Source: Dasypus novemcinctus (taxonomy: Eukaryota > Chordata > Mammalia > Cingulata > Dasypodidae). From it: 64,000 nt of DNA. Below, in pieces: positions 10,961-23,155 of the stretch. The position numbers were made by a program, and so were the translations under genes. The DNA lies in the NCBI RefSeq assembly GCF_030445035.2, contig NC_080683.1:22843528-22907527 (forward strand), given 5' to 3'. How positions within the stretch are numbered: the first letter of the stretch is position 1; each line of letters opens with the position of its first letter. Below the pieces are notes generated by a model. It had not been told where the DNA came from. It made no database searches and saw only the letters and a list, made by a program, of their open reading frames with translations.

Positions 10961-13110
10961 TTAATATATGAGGTTTTGAACAATAAATAATGGGACAAGG
11001 ACCAGGATGAGATGAGTGAGGTACTCTCCTTAGAAGTGCAAAATTTAAGGGGGTTTCAGAAAATGCTCAAAACAAGAAAATTGATATTCCAGTGAATCAT
11101 TTTTTTAAAGGGGAAGCTGGAAAAATATGGCCCATGGGCTGGCTCCTTGTTTTTGTATATCAACTGTTATTGGACTTTCAACAAGTTAGAATGAAGGGAA
11201 AAGTTCTGGGAAGAGTAAATAGAATGAAAAGACTTGGAGATTTGGGAATGACATGTGACATGATTGAGAATGACAACTAGCCCTGTGAAATTAAAGAAAA
11301 GTGATTGAATGAAAGTGGCGATTGTTTGATGTGAAATTCTGGATTATAGAGTCATTTTACCCACTTTTAAAGTTATCCCACAGGAAATAATGAATGATAT
11401 AATTTACCCTGAAATGCTTGTGATTTATTTGACAACATGTTGGAGCTTTAATAATATCTGTTGAATTGTATCTTTTCCTTCCTAGCAGAATAAACCTAGA
11501 CTAAACTAGGAAATAAAAAGAGGGAAGGGGGTTCTGGAAAAAGACATGGCAAGATGAAAGCGAAGACTTTAAAAAATATGCTTTTCTTAACATGAAATTT
11601 GTTGGGTCTATTACACATGAAACAAGTAGAGCAGTTGTAAATGCCTGGAAGATTTATAGAAACTATACATGTACAGAATACTAAGGAAATATGCAATAAA
11701 GGTAGATGAAAAAATATGTGTTTTATTTTAAGAAATACAAATCTGGATCTATTTTAAAGGGAAGAATATTTAAGATGGAATAGGTTGATTGGGAGCACAT
11801 GCTGTCAAAATGGTGGCGTGTTGAAAAAGATAAGTAATTCGAAATGTTGTATGCAACACGAAGTAAAACAGACATACAGAAATATTACAAAAAGGATGAA
11901 AGTTATCAAATGTGGCATACAATTTCTTTATTCATTTTCAAAATATTTGGCATACCCATATAAAGGAAAAAATGATGGTTATTCTATTAATATAAATTAT
12001 ATGATATATATGCATACTTGAACTGCATTTACATCTAGATATAATTACACCTGGACTCAAATTTTAAGTCATTGTTGCTTCTTCTGCAAAGCTTATCATT
12101 AAACATCAAGGTAAAAAAAAATGAATTGACTTATGATAAGGGGAAACTTTGGGTTCAGGAAGACACCTATAAGACCTAGAAGCACCAGAGCCTTAGCTAG
12201 ATCACCATTTAGTGGTTGCACACTAAAGAGCTCCAAGAGAAGCTGGACTTACCATCTGACTCAACGTAGACCCAGATACAATGTTGGAATTAGAGCTGAT
12301 TTGATTTTCTTTAAAATCAGTATCAACTTCAAAGCAATGTCAAAGACACTAGTGAATATAATAGTTATCACCAAGCCCCATTTACCTGATGTCTCCACTC
12401 CCAGGAGCTAACAATCAAAAAGTAAGTTGTCATCAAGAGTACACCAAAAAACATGAACTAGAGTTATACCAGGATGCCTTTTTTGTTTTCTGGTTCACCA
12501 TTATTTTTAGTTGCAGTCTTAACTGAGCAGCCACCAAATATGAATTACCAAAATGAGAGAGGCAAAACAACAAAGTAAAAGATGCCTAGGGCAATAGACA
12601 GTCTTTAATTATTTTTTTTAAAAGCATCTATCTCCCTAGGGTCTGTTATGTATGGTTTGAGGGAAATCTTCACAAAATTCAGGAACATAAACAAAAATGT
12701 AGCACTCAGTACATGGACACATTACCACTTGCCTTGGCAGGGCATTCCTCATTAAAAACTTCCTCGTTAAGAACTAAGTACTGCTCAGGCATAAGGTCAC
12801 TTGGATTGAGCTGTCTCTATGGCCATGTCTTGCTGCACTGATTTTTTTCTTCTTCTTTTATGTGGAATCTATTTGACTGGATCTTGATGTTCAGAATAAT
12901 ACATACTTATCATTGCCATGCCTATTACAAAAATCACTTAGCAGTTTATATTTTCTATATTCAATTGTATTTATTACCTTATGCCATAATAGCTTTATGA
13001 TATGAAAGTTATCCACTGTGATGATCATAAGCAAACTGACAGATCCAAATTGAGAGAAATATAAATAAATGTTATTATATCATTGACAGGAAGTGAGAAC
13101 TTCCAAGCTC
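10961..13110. other. Unique DNA, no gene recognised
   Basis: No classifiable repeat was found. The longest frame is 92 codons (12133-12411 plus); it is basic and low in recognisable motifs, and I do not regard it as a gene. Confidence 0.45.
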
Positions 13111-13125
13111 TAAACACAGTTCTGG

Positions 13126-13537
13126 GAAGCGGACTTGGCCCAATGGATAGGGCGTCCACCTACCACATGGGAGGTCTGCGGTTCAAACCCTGGGCCTCCT
13201 TGACCTGTGTGGAGCTGGCCCATGTGCAGTGCTGATGTGCGAGGAGTGCCGGGCCACACAGGGGTGTCCCCCATGTAGAGGAGCCCCACATGCAAGGAGT
13301 GTGCCCCGTAAGGAGAGCTGCCCAGCGAGAAAGAAAGTGCAGCCTGCTCAGCAATGGTGCCACATACAGGGAGAGCTGACACAACAAGGTGAACAACAAA
13401 AAGAAACACAGATTCCTGATGTCATTGATAAGGATAGAAGGAGTCACAGAAGAACACAGCGAATGGACACAGAGAACAAACAACTGGGGTGGGCGGGGGG
13501 AATGGGGAGAGAAATAAATGAAAAATCTTAAAAAAAA
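13126..13537 (+). mobile_element. Full-length DAS-type SINE
   Basis: Armadillo-specific SINE with a tRNA-derived head: A box TGGCCCAATGG (13136-13146) and B box GGTTCAAACCC (13180-13190). The GC-rich body and an A-rich tail ending near 13537 follow. It is flanked by a perfect 15-bp target duplication, TAAACACAGTTCTGG (13111-13125 and 13538-13552), the mark of L1-driven insertion. Frames of 99-131 codons inside are artefacts of its low stop-codon density. Confidence 0.95.
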
Positions 13538-13552
13538 TAAACACAGTTCTGG

Positions 13553-14785
13553 CAAAATCCTTTAAATGCAACAGTTACTCACTTATCTGTATGCTACTGC
13601 TTATCCATTCCCTCATGATTGTCTCTGAACTTCATTTATTCCCTTTCTCTTCTGTCTCAATGATATTCCTCTCTTAAGATTTGCAAATAGAATCACTAAC
13701 TTATTTAGGTTCTCCTTCTTTAGACAACTTTTCCAAAACACCTGTGCTATTCCTTATCCAATCTTCTTACATCTTCTAATCTCTTCCTTCATTTTTGACC
13801 AAATCAAATTGATCAAGTCTATTCTTAGAGTATCCTACTTAGGAATATCTTCCTGACCTACTGTGTTCCCTTGTGAATTCCATGTCTGGGTATTAATAGA
13901 GTTCCCTGCCACTTTATTGGGTTTACCATGTAGCCTAGTGTCAACCCAAGTATGTGTCAGAGGATTTGAACAGTGAGCCTGCTGCATTTAAAATGTTACA
14001 TAAAGCAGATAGCATTACCTAACACCTGAATCAGGCTATAATGTGGACTGGGTGCCCCTTTAGAAGAAGTATGAGCTACTGGGAAGAAAGGCATAGGAGT
14101 AATATTACCTAACCTTGAAGAACTATTCATTTATTCATCATTCATTCACAATTTATTTTGATTATTATTTCTCTAGGCCTCTTCATATCTCCCTTTCATC
14201 TACTGAAGTCTTTAAGCTAATGTTTTTAAAGCTTAAACGAGAAGCATATCATTTAGTAAAATCCAAAGGGTGAACCAAATGAAGGACATTTTGCATTATT
14301 ATACATGGAAGAATGGCTTGAACAGGAGAAAGGAAAATATTCTGATGAAATCTGGGTACAGAGAATCTGAAACCAACTAAAGATAAAACCTTTAACAGGA
14401 GGTCATTTTTTATGCAACCCACCTCAAATATCCTGAATAAAGATAATAGCCTGTAAGCAAGCAAACAAACCACCCTGATTATTTGAAAGACATGTCACAA
14501 AAGCTATTGGTTAAAAAAATCAAACTTCATTATAGGAGAAATTTTCCAAGACTCTGAAGAAATTTTTTCACTTTATAAAATACATAATTACAGAGCTGGA
14601 AAATGTTACATATTACATGAGCAAAAGCTGTGGCATCTGGAAAGAGGCCTACTGACCTCATATCGGTACCTATAGGAGAAGGAAGGAATATCTCCAGTCC
14701 CAAGAACCAGAAATAGTATAGTGTTCTTTCAACCCTTTTGGATTGAGAGGAACGATCAAAACAACAAAGGGATCTTTTAGAATAT
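13553..14785. other. Unique DNA, no gene recognised
   Basis: Pyrimidine-rich in the first 400 bp, then AT-rich. The first part might be very old LINE sequence, but I could not align it convincingly. Confidence 0.4.
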
Positions 14786-14789
14786 CAAA

Positions 14790-15295
14790 GAATTAGAGTT
14801 TGTCCACTAGTTTTTGCTGCATAACAAACCACCCCGAAATTTAGTGGCTTAGAATAACAATCACTTATTTAGCTCAGCATTCTGCTCTTTAGTTCTTCCA
14901 TCTGGCCGAGCTTCGCTGATCTCATCTGGGTTAGTTCTGGGTATGTAGACAGGTGGCAGGCTTTCTGGGGCTGGCTGGTTCCAGATGGTTTCACTCACAC
15001 AAGTGGCAGATGACTGGCCATCAGAAGGGTTAACAGAGGTGATGGACCACGAGCTTTCATCATCCAGTAGGCATCCCTGGGATAATTTGCATGGTCATAA
15101 TTTTTTCCAAAAGCAGCAAGAAAGAAAACTGCAAAGCCTCATAAGACCTAAGTTTAGAGGTGGCACGACCTCACTATTATCTCTTTCTATTGTTCAAAAC
15201 AAATCTCAGGGTTTCCAAGATTCAAGGAGTGAGGAATCAGATTCCACCTCTTTTTGGGGAGTAGCAACAAAGTATTGTGAGGGCATTTTTTTCTC
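14790..15295. mobile_element. Ancient interspersed repeat, class unresolved
   Basis: The sequence GCATAACAAACCACCCC followed by TTTAGTGGCTTAGAATAAC, later GCTGGCTGGTTCCAGATGG and CCACCTCTTTTTGGGGAG, is a familiar order of an old mammalian repeat (LTR or DNA-transposon class). I cannot name the family safely. The 108-codon frame inside (14985-15311) is therefore not treated as a gene. Confidence 0.55.
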
Positions 15296-15559
15296 AAACT
15301 ATGGCATATAGAATGGTAAAATAATAAATGCTCAAAGTGATGCTACGGAGTCAAATGAAAAAAAGGGAAAAAATCTTTGTTTATAAAGGTCTTTATACAT
15401 GTTTTTTTAAAAGAAAGACTTAGGCAATGCTGAATTTAAGAAATAGTTTAGTTATTGATAAGGCAATACAAAGCTAACAAGTGTAACAATTCTTTATCAA
15501 GTATACAGTATGTGATAAATCATAAATGTGGTATAGCTCCTTCCATGTCCATATGAGTA

Positions 15560-15815
15560 AATGAGGTAAATCATTCATGTATGTCTAGTATATGCCATAT
15601 GCTGTGCTTGATGTTGAATCTAAAATGTTAAAACACAGTCCAAGTCTCTACCCTGATAAATCTTATAGTATTGTGGGTGAGACAGATAATACAGCAAAGA
15701 AATAAACACATATCTATAAAAAGCAATTAGAACTATGATAGGAACAATAGGGTTCCAGTGTAGAGGTATAGAAAATAAAGGAAGGAGATAATATCTGCTT
15801 TATGTGAAAGCAAGA
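15560..15815 (-). mobile_element. L2 3' fragment
   Basis: Antisense L2 3' end: CATTCATGTATGTCTAGTAT, CATATGCTGTGCTTGATG, TCTCTACCCTGATAAATC, GTGAGACAGATAATACAGC, AACTATGATAGGAACAA. Confidence 0.65.
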
Positions 15816-15939
15816 TGGCTTCTCTAAGGAAATCTCAGGGTAGCCAAGTTCTAAGGAACGGGTATTTTATAATTAACTCTGCTTTAAAATACTGTGCTTC
15901 TACAAATGTTAGAGTTACAGGTAACCATCAAAATGATCT

Positions 15940-16055
15940 AGTTCACTTCCTTACTTTACTGAAGAAAACAATTGGGGTCCAGGTAAGAAAAATTATTTGC
16001 TCTAGTCTGCCCAGTAGTTGGAGATTTGGGACCAGTCTTAGTTTAGTAAATGCCT
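15940..16055 (-). mobile_element. MIR-like fragment
   Basis: Antisense tail-like order: CTTTACTGAAGAAAACAATTG, AATTATTTGCTCTAGTCTG, CCAGTAGTTGGAG. Strongly diverged, and the 106- and 62-codon frames overlap it. Confidence 0.4.
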
Positions 16056-16254
16056 TTACACCACCACCATGTCCCCTTCCTTTTGTTATTAAACACAATT
16101 CTACAAATGCCTTTATTAGCCACTTGGGCATTTAATAAATCCTGGCACAAAAGTAAAGAATAATGATTTCAGGGACTTTGAAGCCAGTATTCATTCCCCT
16201 TCGGGACATTAACAAATGAAGGCTGATAAAATGTGGTAGGGGAATTATAGTAAA

Positions 16255-16495
16255 GCATGGTAGTTAACAGAGTTGGCTCTATGAGCCATTTGACCTGGTT
16301 AAACCTTTCTCTGCAACATAACAGCTGTGCGGTCTCAGGACTATGTGCTTAGGTTTCCTTGTCTAAAACAGTGATAAAAATATTGGTACTTAATTCAGAA
16401 GACTGGTGTGAGGATTAAACAAGTGACTGCAAAGTGTTTAGAATAGTGCATGGCATGTAGTAGGCATCCTATAAATGCCAAGAATTATTATCCTG
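16255..16495 (+). mobile_element. MIR SINE fragment
   Basis: Plus-strand MIR with GGTCTCAGGACTATGTGC (decayed core), GTGTGAGGATTAAACAAG, AGTGCATGGCATGTAGTAGG and CATCCTATAAATGCC in the expected order. Confidence 0.8.
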
Positions 16496-16499
16496 TTTA

Positions 16500-17745
16500 T
16501 TCATAAGCCCTGATAGGACCTCTGCCACTTTTTCATAACATCCTACCTGGGAGGGAAAAAATGTATTAACTAATGGATAAATTTAGAATTGAGAACTTTC
16601 TAATATTTCAAATGATAGGAAGGAAGCAAATTGCCAGGACATTTTCCTCTTGGTTTTCTGGAAGAATGAGAGTAATTAAAAAAATAATAATAATACTAGA
16701 AATGCTTTTGTTCCATGAGTTGCTGGGTTGAAATTTCAGAAGTTGGAGACAAGATCCACAAATAAAGATGCTGCACTTATTTTCATTTCCCTAGTGTCCT
16801 ACTCTTCCAAAAGCTGCAGGACATTCAGTATGCAAGGAATAATTATGTAGATGAACTACCGTTGAACCATTGTTGTTAAGGCTCTGTAAGAACTAAGTGA
16901 TTGATGCCTGTCATTAATTCACATCCTAATCACAATGAGGACATTTTGGCAGCCATATGGAGTATGGGTGGGGCTCATCTTACTTGCCCACTGAACACAC
17001 ACTCAGAAGCTGTAAATGCCCTTCATGCATGCGAGTGCTTGGGAGCTGTCAGGATATATATTCAGATATTTTACTATTTTAGATTCGTTACTATGTCACA
17101 GGGTTACCGTGGCAAGTTAGGAAGTGTTATTCATACGTGACTTTGGTAACAACTTCTATCACCCCACCACACGTCTTGTCACATTCCATGCTGTTCTGGA
17201 AGTGGCTTATGTTGCCACCTGATCTTAACACTCCAAATTTCATTAGATTCTTCTCCGAGTGTCCCTGATGTTCCTTAATTTCTGAGTTGTTCAGTCCACG
17301 TCTGGTTAATCATAACATGTATCTTCAAAAGCCTCAAGTCAAATTTGATTACCATCTGCTGCACATTTTTAAGTCATTCCTATAATGGAGTGGCCAGACT
17401 GATATGTGCTATACCAAAACCTTCATGTTAAAGTGGAGGAGCTAATTTTGATAAACGTAATTGAAAGACATTCTTTTAAAGGGACATTATCCATGGCTAC
17501 ATATATGCATCATTTTAAACCATTTCTCTCTGTTTTCTAATTTTTTATTTCTACTTGGATCTTTTAAATCAACTGTGTTTTCTTTATAAAATTCATATAT
17601 AGAGAGAACATCTACTGTGGTAAAATAAATAGTGATCTGTTAGTACTGGTAAGTTATTGAAATATTAGAGAAAGGTGTAAATCTTGAAAGGGAGAAAATC
17701 TGGATGTCTGAAGACAATGTTGAGACTTCGGATTTACCTGTCTCT
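16500..17745. other. Unique DNA, no gene recognised
   Basis: No repeat or gene was identified. A few CTGTCA/TGTCA motifs occur (for example around 16910 and 17047) but do not form a dense cluster. Confidence 0.4.
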
Positions 17746-17749
17746 TCCA

Positions 17750-17767
17750 AAAAAAAAAAAAAAAAAA
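17750..17767 (+). repeat. Poly(A) run
   Basis: About 18 consecutive A. The preceding sequence shows no SINE or LINE 3' end that I recognise, so the origin is open. Confidence 0.85.
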
Positions 17768-17999
17768 GCCAAGCCATGGTCTTTGAGTTGCCATGGCAGT
17801 GGGTGAGCATAGTGGAGATTCACATTCACTTTCCATCCAAATTATTCTCATCTTAAAGGTAACCCTTCTCAAAGCTTGTGCGGTTATTATATCTATGGTA
17901 AAATAATTAATTATTACCACAGTTAAGTGCCTATCCAATTTGTCTCACTCTCCTTGAACCTCATCATTACCATCCTCTTCAGCATCCGCCTGATGATAT

Positions 18000-18225
18000 C
18001 CAGAGTAGATAGTACACGTGGATTGGGACTGAATCCTGACGAGGCTACTTACTATATGGATGGCCTCTGGCAAATTATCTAGCACTCTATGTCTCAGTCC
18101 CCTCAACTGTAGAGTAGAAGTAGTAACTGTACCTGTTTCAATGGATTACTTTTAGTATTAAATGAGTTAGCATATGTAAGACTGGAACCATACCAGGCAT
18201 AAAGAAAAAACTCACACATCAGCTT
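18000..18225 (+). mobile_element. MIR SINE fragment
   Basis: Plus-strand MIR: GGCTACTTACTATATGGAT, TCTATGTCTCAGTCCCCTC, TTAGTATTAAATGAGTTAGC, ACCATACCAGGCATAAAG. Confidence 0.75.
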
Positions 18226-18244
18226 TCATGATCACTTTCCTCTG

Positions 18245-18345
18245 AATTTTATTTACAGACTGCTGCTACATACCTAGTACTGTTTTAAGGCTTAGGAGAT
18301 CATATAGAAGGGTACACAGTAATTTCTGTTCCAAAAAAAATCCTT
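18245..18345 (-). mobile_element. Short L2 fragment
   Basis: CATACCTAGTACTGTTTTAA and GGCTTAGGAGATCATA followed by ACACAGTAATTTCTGTTCC matches the antisense L2 terminal block. It is short and diverged. Confidence 0.45.
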
Positions 18346-18349
18346 ATTT

Positions 18350-20760
18350 AAAGGAGAGAATCAGTTCAAACGAATCAACTGATTTCTGACTATAAGACAG
18401 AAGCTACTGAAGGAGCATTAAAAGAGCAAACATTTGTATGGAACTGAGAGCCTCTTCCTGTACCCCATCCTCATGAACGTCTAAGATTTGTTGGGGGGCT
18501 TTCATTTTCCCCATAATTCAACATTATATTTATTTAATAGCTATTATATGCCAGATGCTAGGGAGTCCCTGCCCTTCTTACCTTCTGATGGATATTTTTC
18601 CTTGGAGTGGAGTCATCTTGGGGCAGAGTAGAAGCTGGACTCATCTAATGAAGTAAAAATTAATATACCTTCACACGCTGCACTGATGATACTGTACCAG
18701 GTGATAATACAGTGAGTGTGGGTGTGGGGCAGGTAAAGTAGCTGGTAGGTGCTGTCAAGGGGTCTCTTTTTTTACCAGGAAGTCTAGATCTCCAGGAATA
18801 ATTTACCACAGGAGTCAGGGGAGGTGGAAATTGAATGCTATACATTTTACAAATCTCTTTAGTTGATGTGACTTCCAGTTTTCTCTCTCAAAGCCTCTTC
18901 AAACACTGGTGTTCCAAATCTTAAAAGAATGAGTTGTTGAAATTGGGGAATGAACAAAAATGGGGGAGGGGTAACCACTGACCAAAGCAGATTTATTGTT
19001 ATTTTAGTTATCTTGTGTTAACTGAGTATCTTGTGACATTGATATAAAAATATTTTTCTTAATTAAAAAAAGTAAGAGTTGTGTATTTGAGGACTACACT
19101 AATTACTTAGAAACTCCAATGTTATGCAGAAACAATATTGTTCATTTGCTATCTCAAGTCTCACTTGATACGAGATGGAGAAAAATGTTCCTGGTCATGC
19201 CCAATCTCTATAGCCTTGTGCATGCTGATAAGACTGTCACCATCTCTTCAATTGGCCTTCTTTACCAGAAGGAAGAGCTGAAGTCCAAACTTTTCTAGAG
19301 AGTTTGGCTTAGTTCAGTTGAGAAGAAGAGGAATAAGAAAAGACTCTGTAATGATGCCCTTTGGTTTCAAATTTTTAAAGTCCTTCTATCATTTGGGGAC
19401 AGGATAAGTCCTGAGCTAGGATTTTCATAATGCATTTAATGTATCTGTAGCCATTAGCAAATTATAAGAACAAGGTTCATGTGATCACTATTCTTGGCTA
19501 AAGAGGTCCTTGACAGTAACATCACAAAGATGCCAAATCAAATTCTCTTTGTCATAATGAGGACTGTATGCTAAAAATAAGTCGACGTCCAAGTTGTCAT
19601 TCAGGGGGACATTCCAAGATCAATTATGAAATAGGGCTTTTATTGAAAGGTGATGCTTTGCCAAGGTTTGTCTAACCACGAACCCCAAATTGATAAGATT
19701 ATTTAAAGAAAGCCCTAGTAAGTGAGGCTTGGCTTCAAAAGTGTTTTGTTTTGAGTTTATTATAATTAACCTCATTTTGTCATGTGTATGGCATATTTTC
19801 CCAAAGGACATCAAGATGTTTAACAAAACCTAAGTGTAATGGCAGAATAGCATAATAATTGGTGCTAAATAGGTCATTTGTTAACGTGTGCTGCTATGGT
19901 AGTTCATCTCTCTCCAACTTCATTCCTTTTTTCCCTACTCCCAAATGATGCCAATTATCTAAAATCCTGAATAATAATTTATTAACCTTCACTTGTCAGC
20001 TTATTACCTTGGTCCTTCCACTCACTTTCCCAAACTCTGCATCACACCAGGTTCAGCAATATTTTCAATTATAAAATTATTTTAGCCTGTGACAATATTT
20101 ATTAATGTTCATTACTAAAGTGGAATTTAATTTCCATTTTCACTTCTGCAGATCCTTTAAATTAATTTTGTTTTCTGTCCTTCTTGGCCTTTTTTTTTCC
20201 TTTCTGGTTATGTACTAAGGTCATATGAGTTTATAGATTCAAATGGTTTCTCACTGAGATTTGGGACAGAGTTCAGGGTCCCACTTTTCACGAGACCTTT
20301 CTGACCTCGTTTCTGCCATTTCCTTTGATGTTTGGCTCTGCCTTTGTAACACAATATTCTGTGTTTTCTAAAACACCTTCCCTTCAGAGGATCTTATTAA
20401 AAAGTTGTTCACCTCTCTCTACTGACCTATTATAGGTCTGTGTCTCAGGTAGATACAGAAAAACAATGATTTATTGAGGAGTATTTTGAAAATAAGTGAT
20501 TTTCTCCTCATTGCATTATACAGTAACTAAAAATTGGAAGAGAGATAAAATTCACTCACCAAGGTAGTTGTGGCTATTGTAGTTATTCTCCTGTTTCTAT
20601 AGCTGGCATTCTGTAGCATCATTGATATCCTTGAAATAATAGCCTGCTTAACCTAAACAAAGAGAGGCTTTTTGGTTATCAATAGGTATACTCTATAAAA
20701 AGAACAGATGTTTTCCTGAGGGTCATTGATACACCTACACAGTGGCATGTGTTCCAAAAG
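18350..20760. other. 2.4-kb unique stretch, no gene recognised
   Basis: No exon or recognisable repeat. GC content is moderate and simple repeats are rare, so parts could be conserved noncoding DNA. This cannot be judged from one sequence. Confidence 0.4.
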
Positions 20761-20773
20761 TCCCATGCAGTCT

Positions 20774-21201
20774 TTTTTTTTTTAAGATTTATTTTTTGTT
20801 TATTTCTCTCCCCTTCCCCGCCCCCCCCCCCCCCACTTGTCTGCTCTCCTTGTCCATTTTCTGTATATTCTTCTCTGTCTGTTTGTATTCTTGTCAGAGG
20901 CACCGGGAATCTGTGTCTCTTTCTGTTGCGCCATCTTGCTGCATCAGCTCTCCATGTGTGCGTTGCCACTCCTGAGCAGGCTGTACTTATTTTGTGTGAG
21001 GTGGCTCTCATTATGGGGCGCACTCCTTGCACGTGGGGCTCCCATACGTGGGGGACAACCCTGTGTGGCAGGGCACTACGTGTGCGCATCAGCACTGTGC
21101 ATCAACCAGCTTACCACACGGGTCAGGAGGCCCTGGGTTTGAACCCTGGACCTCCCATGCAGTAGGTGGATGCTCTATCCATTGAGCCAAATCTGCTTCC
21201 C
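20774..21201 (-). mobile_element. Full-length DAS-type SINE, antisense
   Basis: The poly-T and TTTATTTATTTCTC tail comes first, then a poly-C run of about 14 (near 20820-20834), the GC-rich body, and the tRNA head at the right end (B-box complement GGGTTTGAACCC near 21137; A-box complement CCATTGAGCCAA near 21179). The target duplication CCCA(T/C)GCAGTCT is at 20762-20773 and 21202-21213. The 138- and 101-codon frames within are artefacts. Confidence 0.93.
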
Positions 21202-21213
21202 CCCACGCAGTCT

Positions 21214-22680
21214 TGATTTCAGGTATTCAATCCCACTCATACTTCTCAAACATGTGTGTTTGGGTTTTGTTTGGAAAATATAGTCAAAATGTAAGTAACT
21301 TCAAACTTGTAACATTCAAAGGATAAAGTTTACTAAGAGAATGATTTCATACCTTATTGTCTTGGAAAATCATGAGCAAGTTGCAAATAAACTCATTTCC
21401 ACCTTCACTGTGGCCATTGTGGTTTTTGGAGGGGTACTCAAGCTCAAGGAGGCTGAAATACTGTTAAGGCCCCACCTCAGTTTTGGATACCACCTAGGTC
21501 TAGTCAAGACAGCTGGATATACAGTGAGTCTATGTGGTATATTCAGCATTGGCCATGTGTTGGCACCGTGCCTTAGTGTAAGGCTGAGAATGGCTTGCTT
21601 GGGAGGAATTCTCATTATGCAGATAAGGAAATAAATATTATGAGAGGATATGATAGAGTTGAGATTTTCAACAGATATATATGGCTCTAAATTTAGGTCT
21701 ATTACTCTGGTACATTAATGCTTTAATGTACAGAAACATCTTCAAGAAAAGCCATGAATCTGCTAAAAGCCCTTCTTGGTCCCTGAGGAGTTTGACTTTG
21801 GTAAATAAAAGGGGTGGTGGATTGAGTCACCCCTTTTCACCAGGCTCATGGCTTCTACCTCTGCAAAATTCCCTTTCTTTCATAAATACTAAAAACATGC
21901 CTAGCTAATACTTATCGAGAACTTTTCTTAATTGGTTCTTAAGCTTAAGCACTGTATCATGTTATTCCTAGGTTGCTTCAAAAGAATTTCCGTGGAACTT
22001 AAATTAGTGATCAGGGTATAAATTTTTCTGAATCTTCAACACCACTTAACCTAAAACAAAATAGATACCCTCTGCATACTTCTGTATTTCAATTGAATTG
22101 CATCATATTGAATTGTCACAGAAGAACAAGTTAGACCAGCATAATCTATGGCTACCCCTACCACTTGTGCAGATGTATCCCTCACCTGTAGGTTTTAATG
22201 TGACACTTTTCGCAGTATGGCTGAGTATGTGCCTCAGCAGAGAAGGATCCTGCACCTTCCACACTGAGCCAGAGAAGGGTGTGGGCCTAGAATTCTATGA
22301 CATCAAGGCAGTCCACTTGTTCTAGCTTGGAGGAAACTACTCATAGTTTACTTAGAAGTAAGGTTAAGATGCTATTCTTGACCTTTTAAGGAACCATTCC
22401 TACATATTTATCAGTTCCTTAGAAGGCACATTTATCCATTCCTTTTTGCGCCTTGCCACCAGATTCTCAGGTCAGTTGAAGGGGAAGGTGATCAATGTTA
22501 AGAGAGATAAGGCAGAAAAGCCTGTGCTATCAAACAGGAATTCTGATGGTGAAGAAGTATCCGTAAGCCACCTGTACTGGGTTCTTCATATTCTTTTTCT
22601 TTAACCCTGTCTTGTAGACTCTACACTTGGCCTAGAACTTTATTAGAGCAGTGAATGAGAACTGGAGGCAACATATCACA
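21214..22680. other. Unique DNA, no gene recognised
   Basis: Contains a 97-codon frame (21341-21634 plus) and an opposing 81-codon frame, neither with a recognisable domain. No repeat family was identified. Confidence 0.4.
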
Positions 22681-22910
22681 ATTGAAAAACAGAGACTGTG
22701 AATTCTGACACACTCGTATTAGAATCCCAGATTTGTCTCTCCTCACCTGGGAACTCTGAGTGCTTGACTTGACCTCTGTGAGCCACCTATTCTAACCTGT
22801 AATAGTATATTAATACATTTTTCAAGGATTATTTTGAGGAATAACTGAGATAGTAAAATAATATCCCAGAAGTCTGCTCAGCATCACACATGTAGTATGC
22901 AGTATTTGAA
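22680..22910 (+). mobile_element. MIR SINE fragment
   Basis: Plus-strand MIR order: ATTAGAATCCCAGATTTGTC, TGACTTGACCTCTGTGAGCC, ATTATTTTGAGGAATAACTG, CATCACACATGTAGTATGC. Confidence 0.65.
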
Positions 22911-22948
22911 ACCAGTGTTTATTTAATTACTTAGCCCATGGTCTAAAA

Positions 22949-23147
22949 CAGTGGCTAGCAAGTTATGGCCTGCAGGCCAAATCCAGCCCACTGCCTGCTT
23001 TTATAAATATTGGAAAATAGCTATGCCCATTTGTTTATGTATAACCTATGCTGCATTTGTGATGGCAGAGTTGAATAAGTGCAATGGAGACAAAAACCTG
23101 AAATATTTATTGTTTGGCTCTTGGCAGAAAAAAATTGCCAATACCTG
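22949..23147 (+). mobile_element. hAT-type nonautonomous DNA transposon
   Basis: A 199-bp element opens with CAGTGGCTAGCAAGTTATGG and closes with TTGCCAATACCTG, giving decayed terminal inverted repeats of the CAGnGGTnGGCAAAC type. The GGCCTGCAGGCCAAATCCAG block near the left end is characteristic of a well-known mammalian hAT/Charlie MER family. It is flanked by a perfect 8-bp duplication, GTCTAAAA (22941-22948 and 23148-23155), the hAT signature. The 81-codon frame across it is incidental. Confidence 0.9.
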
Positions 23148-23155
23148 GTCTAAAA

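Noticed and set aside
12133..12411. 92-codon basic frame as a small gene or processed pseudogene
   Set aside because: No match to any protein family I recognise, no A-tail or target duplication, and no conservation can be judged here.
13110..13555. 99-131-codon frames on both strands
   Set aside because: Fully inside or at the edges of the DAS SINE at 13126-13537.
20820..20834. Poly-C run as i-motif or G-quadruplex site
   Set aside because: It is a lengthened GGGGG-type segment present in the SINE tail of several copies; possibly a sequencing homopolymer.
20679..21165. 138-codon frames on both strands
   Set aside because: Inside the antisense DAS SINE at 20774-21201.
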